From NCBI GenBank assembly GCA_009823505.1, contig VZQC01013859.1, positions 1,907,959 through 1,971,958 of the forward strand: DNA of 64,000 nucleotides. Reading direction: 5' to 3'. The stretch is from Rhizomys pruinosus (lineage: Eukaryota; Chordata; Mammalia; Rodentia; Spalacidae). Below are positions 25,279-37,699 of the stretch, in pieces; position 1 is the first letter of the stretch; each line of letters opens with the position of its first letter. The notes beneath the pieces are model-generated. The model saw nothing but the letters and a program-made list of their open reading frames with translations, made no database searches and was not told the origin of the DNA. The translations under genes and the position numbers were made by a program.

Positions 25279-25325
25279 AGAATTCTGCCATGAATCCATC
25301 TGGGCCTGGGCTTTTTTTTACTTGG

Positions 25326-26214
25326 GAACAGGGCTAGTGCATCTGCTCAGTCTCAGGGACTTTCTGAAGCTTTTGGGTTGTTTACTTCCCTGCAGCATGG
25401 AATAGTTCACCTCCCTTTAGAACATTATGCATCTTAGCAAGCTTCACTCCAAGGGTGGAATGTTTTATCAAGGAGGAAATTGCCACACAATTATTGACCT
25501 TATAGTAAACCTTTGTAGTTCCAGATAATAGCTATCTAGTTCTTCAAATTAATATATTTTAACATATTTTGTGTGAAATATTTTACATTGTAGAAAATTT
25601 AAAAGGTGTCTTTATAGTTATTATTAAGCATGTAAAGAATGTGAAACAAATCTCCTTTATCAGTTTCAAATATACCAGGAATTCCTTCCTATGTCTTTTA
25701 ATCTATAAGTACTGGCTATGGTTAAACTTGGATTCATTCCTGACTTTTTCCATGCCTTGCTTGTCAACAAATGTTTCACTCTGTGAAGTTTATATCAGAT
25801 AAGAAGAAAATGTTTTAAGTAATGCAAATTAAGTATGTTAAACATTACATAAAAGTTCAGATAACAGTAAAAGCTCTTCTCATAATTCTGGTTTATTAAA
25901 GGATGATTGGTAACTTACTTTGATAGATCTGTGGTCTCAAACCTGTCCTGTGTATAGTGCTAGTCTCATAGCATTCCAGAAAAAAAAAAAATCTATACAG
26001 GAATTATAAAGATATCTTAGACCATCTAATCTAGACTTTGTTCTATTTAACATGCATACTAAAAGCATTCCGTGTAAGGTGTGATTAGTTTCTAGAGCTG
26101 GAGCTCGTTTCCATTTTCCAGAAACAGCTGCCAAATCATCCTCTGAGTCTGAGATTTCTGGTACTTACATTCATACCCTGCTGGGGACTGCAGCATTTAT
26201 CATTATGCTAACAT
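25326..26214. other. No gene or clear repeat
   Basis: Unique intronic DNA. Confidence 0.5.
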
Positions 26215-26745
26215 AATCACATGAACAAATAGACTGACTCTTAAATTAAGTTTTTATGAGTGGACCTAAACTCAGAGAACACTAGTTCCCCTAGCTATCT
26301 CTTAGAACCTTCTGTCTCCCAGAACTGTGCGATGGATCTCTTGTCCCCTCACCCTGTGATGATGGAGCTAACTCTGGAAACTTCTTTCTCCCACTGCGTC
26401 TCCCATTAGGCCTTACCCATAATTTATTCAAAATGGTTTCTCTAGCTCCATTGGGGAAGTACAAGTTCAAGCTTGGCTCCACCTATAATCTTTACAGACC
26501 ACCAGGTCTTTTCATTCCTAGTTCACATTCATTCAAGATCCCATGTTATTCTCAACCTTCACTGTTTCTTTAGTTTCCAGTGGGTTCATAAGCTGCTTGC
26601 AGGGTTTAGATATGTTAATTCTCAAACACACTCACATTCATTCATTATCTTTTCATGTGGAATCCAAACCGTGGTTGCCAAGGAGACACCTTGGTCATCA
26701 GCATGGTTTTACTGGGGTTAATTAAAAGTCCAGGTTATGTCCATT
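26215..26745 (+). repeat. Unclassified 0.5-kb dispersed repeat, copy A
   Basis: Shares ordered blocks with copies at 36577-37028 (reverse) and 37700-38215: cccataatttattcaaaatg, ccattggggaagtacaag, cattcattatctttt and ggggttaattaaaagtcc. No coding frame and no duplication is visible. Confidence 0.7.
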
Positions 26746-27678
26746 AATAAAAATCATTTCTATTGTGGACAAAAGTTATCTTGACCCAGTATGTGCTGTT
26801 CTTCATACTCACTGTAGCCTCCTACCACTTAATTACTCCTTACCACAAGAATGTGAGTGGCTGGACAGAAAACCAACCACAGTTGCCCTCTTTCCTGACC
26901 TGCAGAGGTTGGAACTTGGCTATGTTCCATCACAGCACTGTTTTGAATCTGAGTTTTAATCATATGCATTATTTTTGGAGCATAGTCTACTTTGTGTGAT
27001 GACCAGGGCTGAAACACAGTGTGGGCTTACTGTTCTCAGTTGCCTAGTATGAAGGAAAAATGATAAGCAATGGTCTATGAAATTCACTTCCCAAATATTA
27101 GAGATCAAATGAAAATATACCACAAGACTTATTACATCTCCTGATACAGAATGTTATTTATTAGATGATGGAATTTATCAGAAAAAGATATTCTTTAACA
27201 TGAGCCAGTACTCATTTTCTTTAGAAAATAAAAATTATTTCAAATAACATTGCTATAATCTTTACTTTAAATTTTTTTCCTACACAGATAAGGCTGGTAG
27301 AACTTCTTTTAATGTATAAATTATTAAGTAGTAGCTTAGAAATCTATAGAAGACTATACTACAAAAATAGTTTGGATTTCACAAAATTTTTAATGAAATT
27401 AATAAAAGGAAAAGTTTTAATACAGAGTTCACAATTAGTTTAGGAGGTCTTTGAACATTCTTTATAAATTACCTAGTCTGTGATATTCTGTTATAACAAC
27501 AGGAGATATGCTAAGATACCAATGTGTAACATATTTGGGATTACCTGTTCTGTCCCGTACTTGTCATAAATGCCAGGAGCAGGGTGTAAAGTGACTATGA
27601 ATCATGGGTCCACAATAATTAGCCTTCTTGACTTTACAGTGTTACTGTTTTCATTTCTGAATAAAATTACAAAGGAAA
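26746..27678. other. No gene or clear repeat
   Basis: Unique AT-rich intronic DNA. Confidence 0.5.
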
Positions 27679-27820
27679 GCAGGGTGTGGTGGCGCATGCC
27701 TTTAATCCCAGCACTCGGGAGGCAGAGGCAGATGGATCTTTGTGAGTTCAAGGCCAACCTCGTCTACATAGTAAGTTTCAGGGCAGCTGGGGCTAACGGG
27801 AGACCTTGTCTCAAAAAGAT
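27679..27820 (+). repeat. B1 SINE with purine-repeat tail
   Basis: B1 starting agcagggtgtggtggcgc. Its A tail has been replaced by the long purine tract that follows. Confidence 0.94.
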
Positions 27821-28085
27821 GGAAAGGGAAAGGGAAAGGGAAAGGGAAAGGGAAAGGGAAAGGGAAAGGGAAAGGAAAGGAAGGAGAGGAGAGGAGAGGA
27901 GAGGAGAGGAGAGGAGAGGAGAGGAGAGGAAGGGAAAGGAGAGGAAAGAAGGAAAGGGAAAGAAAGAGAAGGAAAGAAAAGGAAAGAGAAGGGAAGGGAA
28001 GGGGTAAAGGGGAAAGGAAAAAGGAACAGAAAAAGGAAAGGAAAGGAAAAAGGAAAGGAAAGGAAAGGAAAAAGGAAAGGAAAGT
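27821..28085. repeat. Long polypurine tract: (GGGAAA)n, (GGAGA)n and mixed GGAAA
   Basis: Uninterrupted purines from 27821 to 28004 (184 nt), then continuing with two isolated pyrimidines. It grew from a B1 tail. The sense strand of the TBCK pre-mRNA carries the purine side. Confidence 0.97.
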
Positions 28086-28196
28086 TCAATAAGTAAAATG
28101 TGAAATATATGAATATAGGAAAAAATAACAGGAGACAAAACATTTATCTCAGTTATAGGAAGAATACAATAAAAATTTAAAGAAAACATAGTGTTC

Positions 28197-28361
28197 AGCT
28201 AGGCCTGGTATCACAGGCCTTTAATCCCAGCACTCAGGAGGCAGAGGCAGATAGATCTCTGTGAGTTCAAGGCCAGCCTGGTCTACAAAGTGAGCTGCAA
28301 GCAAGCCAAGGCTGCATGGTGAAAATCTGTATAAAAACAACAACAAAAAAAAAAAAAAAAA
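28197..28361 (+). repeat. B1 SINE
   Basis: Starts agctaggcctggtatcacag and has a right half with a different, more diverged end, then an A tail of 18. Confidence 0.92.
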
Positions 28362-28559
28362 TATGGCCTTCAGAATTATGCTTGGCCATGTAGTGAAGGA
28401 AGGAGATCAATTTGGTAGTAGGTAAATCATTCTAATCTCATTCTTGCTGATCATAACTCATGTTTCTCATTGAGGTCAGTAAGATGATCAGTTCTATTGA
28501 TCAAGACTTTCATTAACAAACAGAAATCTCTCAAATAATCAGGACAGGACAGCATGTTT

Positions 28560-28916
28560 GCTTGTCAGACTTTCTGTTGCTATGGCAGATATTTGAGAAA
28601 AATGTCAACAGGTTCATTATTTGGACTCATAAGGTTTCAGCGGTTTTGGTCCAGTATACTCAGGAGTGTTCGCAGAGCATAGCAGCTCACATCATAGAAC
28701 CTAGGAGGACGTAGAGAAAAGGAAGGCTTGCTCTTTTTCCCTTTATTCCATCTGGGCCCCTACGTGGTGGGATACTGAGCCACATTCAGGGTGTGTCTAC
28801 TCCCCATAGTTAATGCTCTCTGGAAGTGCCCTCCTGAACACACCTAGAAGTGTGGTGAAGTAATCTAGGTGCTTCTCAATCCCATTAAGCTTGGTCAGGA
28901 GTCACCATCATAGCAT
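28560..28916 (+). mobile_element. Rodent interspersed repeat, same type as 10590-11225
   Basis: The wording gactttctgttgctatggca ... ggtgtgtctactcccc ... accatcatagcatgcca follows the same layout as the first copy, in old form. Confidence 0.45.
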
Positions 28917-31900
28917 GCCATTTTATTTATCCCTAGGCAACACTACACTCTACACAGAGAAATCCTTTTCTCATCTCAGATAAACTGATCTGACTTTGGG
29001 TCTAGCCAAATTCTTTGAAACTTGTAAACAGTTTACATTGCAATACTGAAGGTGTGCCTTATTTTAAGCATTCCAGAGTGCCAAAGGCATTCATAAAACT
29101 AACACTACATCAGCCTCAGCTCAGAATGATAAGAAAAGCATATTATACAGCTACTCGGGTTCCTTATTCAGTGCCCAACCAAAAGTAGCATTTCTAGCCC
29201 AAAGCACAGCTTTATTTGGAAAGTAAGGAATGAACAGATCAAGTAAATAAGACATTTCTTTAGGTTTGAGCAGTATGTTAGGCAATCAAGGTCAATTGTC
29301 CAGTATCTAGTATGAACTTCAAAATCATAAAGCTGAAGGTAAAATCAGGAAGCTTAACCGTCCTATCCTTTCCCCCCCAGATGTCTGGGGAGCAGCTCGC
29401 TTGCTCACTTGCTTACCTTTGGTTTCTGCTGCAACCAGGAGTTCTCCAAAACACCTATGTCCTAGAGACCCAGGAAAAATGACATGAGCCCATTTCCTGC
29501 ATCTCTTCGTATACCTTACCATCCTAAGTGTACCATGCCCTGCCCTTATTTAACCTGAAGTACCTTGTGGCTGCTCAAAAATTCCTTTCTTCTACTCATT
29601 CTCCTGCTATACAGAACTTGATTTCCTCTGGCAAACATACCTATCTCTTAGTCCAAGCTATGATTCAAGATAAAGAGGGAGAAGGCTGCCATTGCAGATA
29701 CTGCTGGTTTGCGCTATGCCTGTCCAAGCCCTAGAAATGAATGCCAGCACCAGGTGATGGTGCAGAGTTGGGATTACAACAACTTTTCTGATGTCAGAGC
29801 TCCAGCCCAAGAAACTTATTACAAATCTGGAATGGACCTAGATGTTGCTGCTTGCTAAAAGACAGTTCACGCAGACAGTTCTGCTAGCTTCATCTCCCCT
29901 GGCCCATGCTCGATACCCTGAGCCTCTACCAAGGATACTGTTCAGTAAGTCCAGGTTTCTGACTTCTACGTGCAGTCTGCAGTCTCTAGACATTTACTAC
30001 TCACGATTGCCCATTACCTCCTACATTTTCTGAAGCTGCTGAAAGTCTGCCCCATGAAGAGGGAAGGATAGAGCCAACCCTGTGTCCTTCATGCTTGGTT
30101 CTCCCTGCCCCACTACAGATCTTGTCCATGTATGATGCAACTTTCTCTCATACCGAAAAGCCAGCATATTCAAAATGGTTTCCTTTTTTCTAACCTATCA
30201 CCAAAATACTATCTGATATTTGTGTTGCAACTTGCACCATCAAAGATGGGTTCCTATTCACTTCAGGAGTCAATAATAAAGGAGGGAAAGGTTAAACAGC
30301 TTCCCTTACATCTGTTAAGTTCTGCCATTCTACTAAGTAGCCTGAACTGCTTTGTAACCCCATACTGCTTTTTGTTGTTTGATTACCATCTCCTTCACTC
30401 ATAAACATCCAAAACCTGGAACTGTGGGCTCTGCTCTTATAAGTTCTTGGATGTCCAGGAAGCTGTTGGCCTTCTAGTGGTCATGCAAGGTTGATATCCC
30501 TGTGGCTGGATCTGTGTCTTGGAAGCTGCTGGCCTCTCTACACACACCCACGAAGCTGATGGCTTTGTGGGCAAACCCGTGGCTTAGGAGATGATAACTC
30601 CCCAGCCTGACTGGCCAGGAAACTGCTGGTTTCCACGGCCCCAGGCTGTTAGCCTTTGCAGCTACCCAACCAATCATGGGAAACACCCCCACATCTGCAC
30701 AAGGTAAAAAGCTAGCTGAAATATTAATATCTCTGGCTAATAGTAAAACTTGTAGGAATTCTCTTTATTCGTTAGGGCAAATAGCTATATAGGGTTAGGA
30801 CAGGCAACTGCCGCACTGTATGACATCACTTCTCAGCAGCCAATGCCAGACCCCCATACCTTCACACATCACCACCACCTCACCGGGCAGACCCAGAGGC
30901 CTCCTGCCTGGCTCGTGATCTTAAAACATGCTGGCAGAAATGTTAGCAAACACACACTCAATTTCAGACATGCCCCCATGGAACAGTGTCTAACACTGAG
31001 TAGTTGCTCAGTGAAATTTGATTGATAAATGAGCAAATATGTGAGCAGCTAGAGAGGAAAGGCTAGAGCAGAACAGATGCTGTTCTGGTTCTTCTGCGGG
31101 ACTAGTTCTTAACATGGATACTTGAGACCACAAAGAATCAGAACAGTGCAATCTTACATGGAAATGCATTTTTTTTCCTAAAACACAGGCTTGCTTCCTC
31201 TCAAGGCATTTGAACATTTTTCTATCTCCTTGTGCTCCTGTTCTTTCCTTTTTTAGACCACCCATGTAGCAGCAACCTGATTGTTCCAAATTACCCTGCT
31301 CTGCCTATTTTGCCATTACAGTCTTCCAGCTTTATATCAACCTAGTTGTTATGTCAATCCTTACAATAATAGGAACTCTTTCAGCTCTATAGCATAGTTT
31401 CAATGAGATTAAATGTTCAGTGAGTCCTTCCCTACTCATTTATGACTTCCAAGGTATTTGAAAGTATTGAGAGCTGATCCTTTATCCACAAGGCCCTTTC
31501 AGTAATGCTATATTTTTCTAAGATTTCCAGCCTACACTGCAGTTGTACTGCTGGGGGTGGGAAAATGCAGCTGGCTCAATAATCATATGGTATAGGATGG
31601 TGCTGCCTGTACATGACTCAGGTAGAGGACTCTAGTGCCATTCTTCTTGAGGACTGGGGTTCAGAGTCAAGTGAGCAAGAAGGACGGGGAAGATGGGTTC
31701 ACTATGGCTTCCATGACACCTTTCAACATGCAGTAGCGCAATTTCTCCAGCATTAATTATGACTAAAGATCCCATCTAGTAACATTAAACAAGCATAGGA
31801 TTTATGATGCAAATGGCCTCTTGGTTCTGTTAAGGACTGTGGAGAAGCGAGGAGAGGCGGGTGCAGCAGCATCCGGATCCATCCCCGACTCTCTGAGGAT

Positions 31901-33317
31901 CGCTACTGTGCCAGATATTCTGCCCCATATTGATAACCTTTTTCCTTTTAGTTTAGGGTGTTATTTTTAAAACTGTTCATGCCTTACATTGTTCCACCTT
32001 ATAATCATTTAGGGAGTTTTGACTTAAAATGTACATTCCTGAGCCTTAGATCAATAAAGTGCAGTTTATGGGACTGAGGCTTTGGACTTAACCTGACCAA
32101 ACTACTCAGCTGGCTCTTTTAATCCCTAAAGTATAGGCTACTATTCTGAGAACTAGTAAACTTAAAATCCTCCCCCCAAAGGAACAGCAGTGTGAACAGA
32201 TAATGATCATTTTTCTTGTAGTATCTGAGATCAGAATTTCAAGGAGTAAGAAAAGAATGGAGCCTAGAAGCACCAAGGAGGAGCAAGGAGACACTACAAC
32301 AGGACAGAATGAAGACAGATGGCTTAGGGACCGGTGAAAACCTCACTTTGTGATTTTGTCCTAGTTTTAATTATCATAGCTTGGCTCAACTTCACAAATG
32401 TGTATTGAACTCATATGATATGAGATTGAGTCACTGCCCTCAAGGATGTTAGTTTGTTAAAAGAGGCTTTTAGATGTGTAATTTAAATATATTTGGTAAA
32501 GCTAAGATTGAGGCTCACACTTTAAGAGGTAAGACAAATGTAAAGGGAAGCTTTTTACTAGAGGTGGTAGTACCTGCCCAGGAAAATGAAGGTGGACAGA
32601 TGAGGGTGCAGTGTGACCGAGAATGAGGAGGAGCTAAAAGGGGGCCCAGGAACTAGTAAGAAGGCAACTTGCAGAAACAAGGCCCTGAACCATAAATCAG
32701 TCTGAGATACTGTGACAGGCAAGCTGTCAGGGCTTCCTTATCATAAAGTACAGCGAGTGGGGAAAGGTAATCTGGGCTCCTGGAGAGGCAGACAGGGAAC
32801 AGGTCAGGAGGAAGTCCATAGCCATATAACATTATAGATACCTGTATACTAGGCATCTAGAGACGGTCCTGGATGAGTCCTCCAATTTATTTCCATTTTA
32901 TGATCTCGAAATTTAATTGTGGCCGCTCCCAAAAAGTTTCCAACCAGAGTATGGCCCTCTTGGAGATACTATACATGGGCTTGTAGGTAATAATTTTACC
33001 ATAATGAAAACCCTGTTTCAAAATGGGTTTGGGATTGTTTTGACTACCAGTAGAAAGTTACCCACCATTAATAGCATTGGGAAACAGAGGTCAGGAATAG
33101 TGGTGGGAAGAATTTACTTATCTCTGTGCAACCTCTTATACTGAATTAACACTATTTACAGGGCACATTTATTAAAGCATTCAGGAGAACAAAGATACAT
33201 ATTTTTCCCATAGCATAAAGAAGTTTTTAGCAACAAATAGGTGATTTAATTTATATTAAAAGCCAAATGAATGACTTGTACAGAAATGACAACAATAGCA
33301 GCTACTGCTATAGAAAT
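28917..33317. other. Intronic DNA without gene or firmly recognised repeat
   Basis: 4.4 kb of mostly unique intron. A degenerate minisatellite-like array lies at 30459-30660 with imperfect units ggaagctgctggcc. Open frames near 29325-30700 and 31008-31289 show no recognisable domain and no splice context. Confidence 0.5.
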
Positions 33318-33596
33318 AGTTTTGTCCTTCATAGCCTGAGAAAATCGGGATATTGGAGAAATCTTTTATATATCCACCTTTAATCCTAGCACTTGGGAGG
33401 CAGAGACAGGTGGATCTCTGTGAGTTCAAGGCCAGCCTGGTCTGGTCTAAAGAGTGAGTTCAGGACAGCTGGGGCTACAGGGAGACCCTGTCTCAAAAAG
33501 ACCCCCCCCAAAAAAAAAAGAAGAAAGAAAGAGTGAGCTTTGTATTTCATAGCCTGAGAAAATCAGGATATTGGAGAAATCTTTTATATATCCACC
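33318..33596 (+). repeat. Truncated B1 flanked by a 61-bp direct duplication, next to the last TBCK exon
   Basis: The B1 (33379-33535) lacks its first bases and starts tttaatcctagcacttggga. The copies at 33318-33378 and 33536-33596 are 61 bp each with 4 mismatches, and the last 51 bp have only one. Ordinary SINE duplications are 7-20 bp. The right copy ends 22 bp before the acceptor at 33618. Confidence 0.95.
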
Positions 33597-33600
33597 ATAA

Positions 33601-33729
<129 letters not shown>

Positions 33730-34200
33730 AGGACCAATGGTGTGGCAAAAGGACCATGCAGCATCACCGGCGAAGCACAGCTCTGCAGAGCCACGTCTCT
33801 CTAAGATAGAAGTGGATATCCAGATCATTGAATTTCCACGGTTTTGTCGAGATATATTCATAACTCTTTTTCTTCAAAGGTTTAGCTATCCAGGCAAGAA
33901 GCTTGACTGTACATGTACTGCTGAAAGAATGTTCATAACAGTGAAATCTAATCATGTATTTTTACCACACTGCCACGTAAATCCAGAGGAATTCAGCTGA
34001 CAAGACAGATTTAGCATTATCACGAAATCTCAGTTACACTGAGAAAACTGCCCCCCATTGCACTGAACAGACTGTCTCAGCAAAGGTGTTTAGAAAAACA
34101 GACCAAATATGACCTGAAACCATCACCTCTTTGTGATAACAGAAATTGGAAAGCTATTCACAATGTACTCTTTATAAATAAACAGGACATTTGGGAACTC
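33730..34200 (+). other. TBCK: TBCK 3' UTR
   Basis: Non-repetitive sequence follows the stop codon and ends near an AATAAA at 34177-34182. The 3' UTR is therefore about 470 nt if this signal is used. A GU-rich stretch (about 34218-34252), as expected downstream of a cleavage site, supports that. The exact cleavage position is inferred. Confidence 0.75.
34177..34182 (+). terminator. TBCK: Polyadenylation signal AATAAA for TBCK
   Basis: This is a canonical AATAAA about 450 nt after the TBCK stop, followed by GT-rich DNA. A second AATAAA at 34787-34792 could serve a longer isoform. Confidence 0.7.
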
Positions 34201-34867
34201 ACTTAACCCAAACAAGCCTTTGTGTATATTCATGTGTGTATGTGTTTAGAGGGAGCAGAGTTTTGTCCACTGCAAAAAGTGGTAGTAGCACTGTCAGAAA
34301 CCAATAATATTTGGTAGAATATCTGTCCACTTCCTGTAGCAAGCAACTCAAAAGAGTGACTCAAGGAACTCTTCCAGTCCCTTTCACATCAAGTTCTCAC
34401 AGTCAATGTGGGGCTGCAGCTTTGTCTTTCATGACTGTATAGAGCCCAGAAATTCCTGCTTGACCAGCATCAGAACAGTTTCCTTCTTGTGGATGAAAGA
34501 TTCCTCATCTATCCGCTAGAAGGAAGAGAATGAAGGAGAAGGGAGACAGTGTTTTCTTCCTTCCAAAGGCACAAACTGGATGTTGTGCACATTGTCGTCT
34601 TCATAGCACTGGCCTAGTGAATGACAAAGCAAGCTGAGTGTGATCTCCCAGCTCAGAAACTCTTACTACTGTGTGGAAAGAAGATAATATGTCTTGGTAG
34701 CCAGTTGCCTCTGTACATTATTTGAAAAATTAAATATGACCTGAATCTAAGACATAATAATTTTATCTACCACAAATATGTCACCTAATAAACTAAGGTA
34801 TTCCATCATTTGTATGATGAATATTTTCTTCAGATCTCTGAAATGGGGATACATCTTTTGACTACTT
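34201..34867. other. Downstream flank of TBCK
   Basis: Unique DNA after the proposed poly(A) site. It contains the GU-rich stretch and the second AATAAA. Confidence 0.5.
34787..34792 (+). terminator. Possible distal polyadenylation signal AATAAA
   Basis: A second canonical hexamer lies about 1.06 kb after the TBCK stop, with no clear GU-rich element after it. It is possibly an alternative TBCK end, possibly chance. Confidence 0.25.
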
Positions 34868-35048
34868 TAAAGATTGTTTGGGCTAGACTGACTGGCCAGC
34901 AAGCTCCTGGGATCGTCCTGTTTTCAACTCTCAGCACTCAGACTACAGGAACACTCTGCCGTTCCCAGCTTTTTAGGTGGGTTCTGGGATCTCAGCCCCA
35001 GAGATGCTAGCAAGGCAAGCATCTTACCCACTGAGCCATCTCCCCATA
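34868..35048 (-). repeat. B4 SINE, reverse
   Basis: Reverse B4 with ggctagactgactggccagc and an ending of actgagccatctcccc. Confidence 0.75.
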
Positions 35049-35736
35049 CTGCATGTGTTTTCCATTCAAATCTACTTTACATATCATAAAATTTACCCTT
35101 TCAAAATATTTGATTCAGTGGTTGTCCACTATATTTATGAAGTTCTGCAATTACCACTGATATTTAATTCCAGAACATTTCATCACCCAAAAAACAAAAT
35201 ACTAATCTACTTGCAATAATTTTCCAATACCTTCTGCTGGGTCTTTGGTTCAATGTTTGTGTGTGGAGTGAGGCAGGGGTCCAACTGCATTCATACATGA
35301 AGGTATCCAGGTCAGGTAAGCTGGACTTGGCTGTTCACCAAATATATTTTGAATATTTACTATGCAAAATAATATTACGAATAACTACATCATTTTGCTA
35401 CTTACATATTTCATAAAGAAAAAAATAGAATTAGGAAAAATACCAAGACTCTCTAACACCAGTTGTAGCTTAACATCTACCCTGTCAATTACTACTGTTT
35501 TTCTTCAATCTTTGATGACTCAGCTGTCTTCATAAGAATGCAGTGCTGACACTCAACTCAAAATAGCTGTTCTGAGTATTAATGTTGGAGTTACTAATCG
35601 GGCAGGGGACTAGAGTAGCCTGGATTTGACTTAGAGTGAAGGTGGGAGAGGATGAAGTCAGTGTTGTGAAGGGAACCATATAAGAAGAGCATAGCCACCG
35701 ACCTCCATCAGGAGCTTTCATGCGATCTTTCTTTTT
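35049..35736. other. No gene or clear repeat
   Basis: Unique intergenic DNA. Confidence 0.5.
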
Positions 35737-35960
35737 TTAATGTTTTTTAGAATTTTTTATTTTAAGCATATGAGTGTTTTACCTGCAAGTGTCTAAGTGC
35801 ACCCATATGTACAATGCCCATGGAGGCCAGAAGAGGGCATTGAATCTCCTGGACCTGAAGTTATAGATGGTTGCTAGCAGCTTTATGAGTGTTAGGAACT
35901 GAACCTGGGTTCTCTGCATGAAGAGCCAGTCCTCTTACCCACTTAGCCATCTCTCAGCCT
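35737..35960 (-). repeat. B3-type SINE, reverse
   Basis: Ends cttagccatctctcagcc. Diverged. Confidence 0.88.
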
Positions 35961-36074
35961 ACTTTCCTGTGGTTTTTCTTAAAATACACTGCATAGGCTT
36001 AAGCAGTGGAAAGTTTTCAACATACAAGTAAACATTTAATATTCTCAACAGTAACATTCAGATCATGTGTAATG

Positions 36075-36415
36075 GGTAATATTGTCAACTTTACACTCAC
36101 CTACCAGACAGACTTCTAGTATGTCTGTGAGGGAGTTTCTAGGTTGATTATGTGAAAAGGGAAGACCCACCCTAACTGTGAGTGACACTATACAATAGAC
36201 TGGGGTCCTGGATTGAGTGAAGTGGAAAAAGAAAGCTGAGCACCTGCATTCATCTCACTGTTTCCTTACTGAAGTTGTTATGGGACCAGCTGCCTTGAGC
36301 TCCTACCACAATAACTTCCCTTCCATGATAAAGAGCCATGATGTGAGCCAGAATCAAACCTTCCTTAACATTGCTTCTGTCAGGATGTTTTATCCTAGTA
36401 ACAGGAGGAAAAGCC
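36075..36415 (+). mobile_element. Dispersed rodent repeat, same type as 12945-13305
   Basis: Shared layout: gtcaactttacactcaccta near the start, gtgagggagtttctaggttg, then caggatgttttatcctagta at the end. Confidence 0.5.
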
Positions 36416-36576
36416 ATTCTTATTCATTCTTATTCCATGATAGAGAAATCAACAAAGTCAACCTTAGCAACTATTTGTTAAAGTAAGACTATGCAAACCA
36501 CGATTTATAGAGGTCCTTTATAGTATATTACTGACACACTAGAGGGATGACTTATAAAATAGACATAATCTAGGCT

Positions 36577-37028
36577 AATGACTTTTAATTAACCCCAGCA
36601 AAACCATGTGCTCTTATAAATTGTGATCTGAGCACCTGATCTTGTTTCCTGGAAAGCTCAATTTGGTACTGCACCCAAAAAGATAATGAATGAATGTGGA
36701 TATGCTTGAGAATTAATATATCAAAGTGCTGAAAGCAAATATACCCATCTCCATTGCATGTGGTGAAGACCTTGTATGAATGAGATATTCTCAAATTTGG
36801 GATGAAAAGGCAGGGTGATATGCTAAGATAATGGTGAAGCCAAACTTGTGTTTCCCCAGTTGAAGAGAGACCATTTTTTAATAAAATCATGGGTGGGGCC
36901 TGACTTCAGGACACAGTTCTAGAGACAGCTCCAACAAGACAGTTTCAGGAGCACAGTTCCAGGAGATAGATGATTCCAAGAGGTATCTGCGGGAATGAAT
37001 GTCCTCTGAGTTTGGACCCACTCTTAAA
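36577..37028 (-). repeat. Unclassified 0.5-kb dispersed repeat, copy B (reverse)
   Basis: The complement matches copies A and C in order (caaactcagaggacattc, ccatgattttattaaaaaat, tgcaatggagatgggt, cattcattatctttttgggt, ggggttaattaaaagtc). A B3 is inserted at 37029-37236. Confidence 0.75.
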
Positions 37029-37236
37029 TTTTTTAAATTTTATGTGTATGAGTGTATTGCCTGCATGTATTGAAGAGCACCCATGTTGGGCAATACCTTC
37101 AAAGGTAGAAGAGCACATCAGATCCCCTGGAACTGGCACTGTGGAGAGTTAGCTGCCATGTAGGTCCTGGGAATCAAACCCTGGTCCTCTGCAAGAGTAG
37201 CCAGTACTCTTAACTGCTGAGCCATCTCTCTGGCCC
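37029..37236 (-). repeat. B3-type SINE, reverse
   Basis: Complete reverse B3 ending gagccatctctctggccc. Confidence 0.92.
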
Positions 37237-37388
37237 TTAAAAATTAAAGCAGCTTTTTGTTCAGGTAATTGTGATGTTGGCACAGTAATGCCATACTACA
37301 CTGTCACTACTAATATCATTTCTGGTATCTACAGTATCTTCTTTCTGCCTAGATTGTTCTTACTATCACCAGCTCCCCTCTCAGACAG

Positions 37389-37389
<1 letters not shown>

Positions 37390-37433
<44 letters not shown>
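37390..37433. repeat. (AC)n microsatellite
   Basis: About 22 AC units. Confidence 0.97.
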
Positions 37434-37435
<2 letters not shown>

Positions 37436-37699
37436 TTCTTCATGAATCAACAGCAGTATCTCTTCAGTCGTCTCTACTTCATACTCCATCAAGAGACTCA
37501 TGTCTTACAGGATTCACAGTTGGGGAGGGTTGATGATTAATCTTCAGGCAACATGCACAGCACCTTCCAGCACTGTGAAAGCTAGCCAGCAGAGGTGAGG
37601 CTTTGAAGGAAGCACCAGCTTGATTTCTTGTTTGTTCTATAGCTTATATGTACTCATGTATGTGCTGAAATCAGAAATAGGGTTTTACTGTGGCATTAG

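Larger units (their letters stand above)
21431..25325 (-). mobile_element. LINE-1, 5'-truncated, reverse, with four nested insertions
   Basis: Same L1 type as 7217-9345. The 3' UTR is 21431-21940 and ORF2 runs right to left to about 25325, in the reverse-transcriptase region. Complement frames keep the reverse-transcriptase motif FADD (24440-24451) but have many stops and shifts. Inserted into it are a B2-like SINE (22104-22338), a solo LTR (22473-22898), a truncated B1 (23226-23348) and a full B1 (25119-25278). The element is antisense to TBCK in its last intron. Confidence 0.95.

Noticed and set aside
27764..28189. Long open frames of Ser/Phe/Leu/Pro or Gly/Lys/Glu repeats
   Set aside because: These are translations of the polypurine/polypyrimidine tract and carry no gene evidence.
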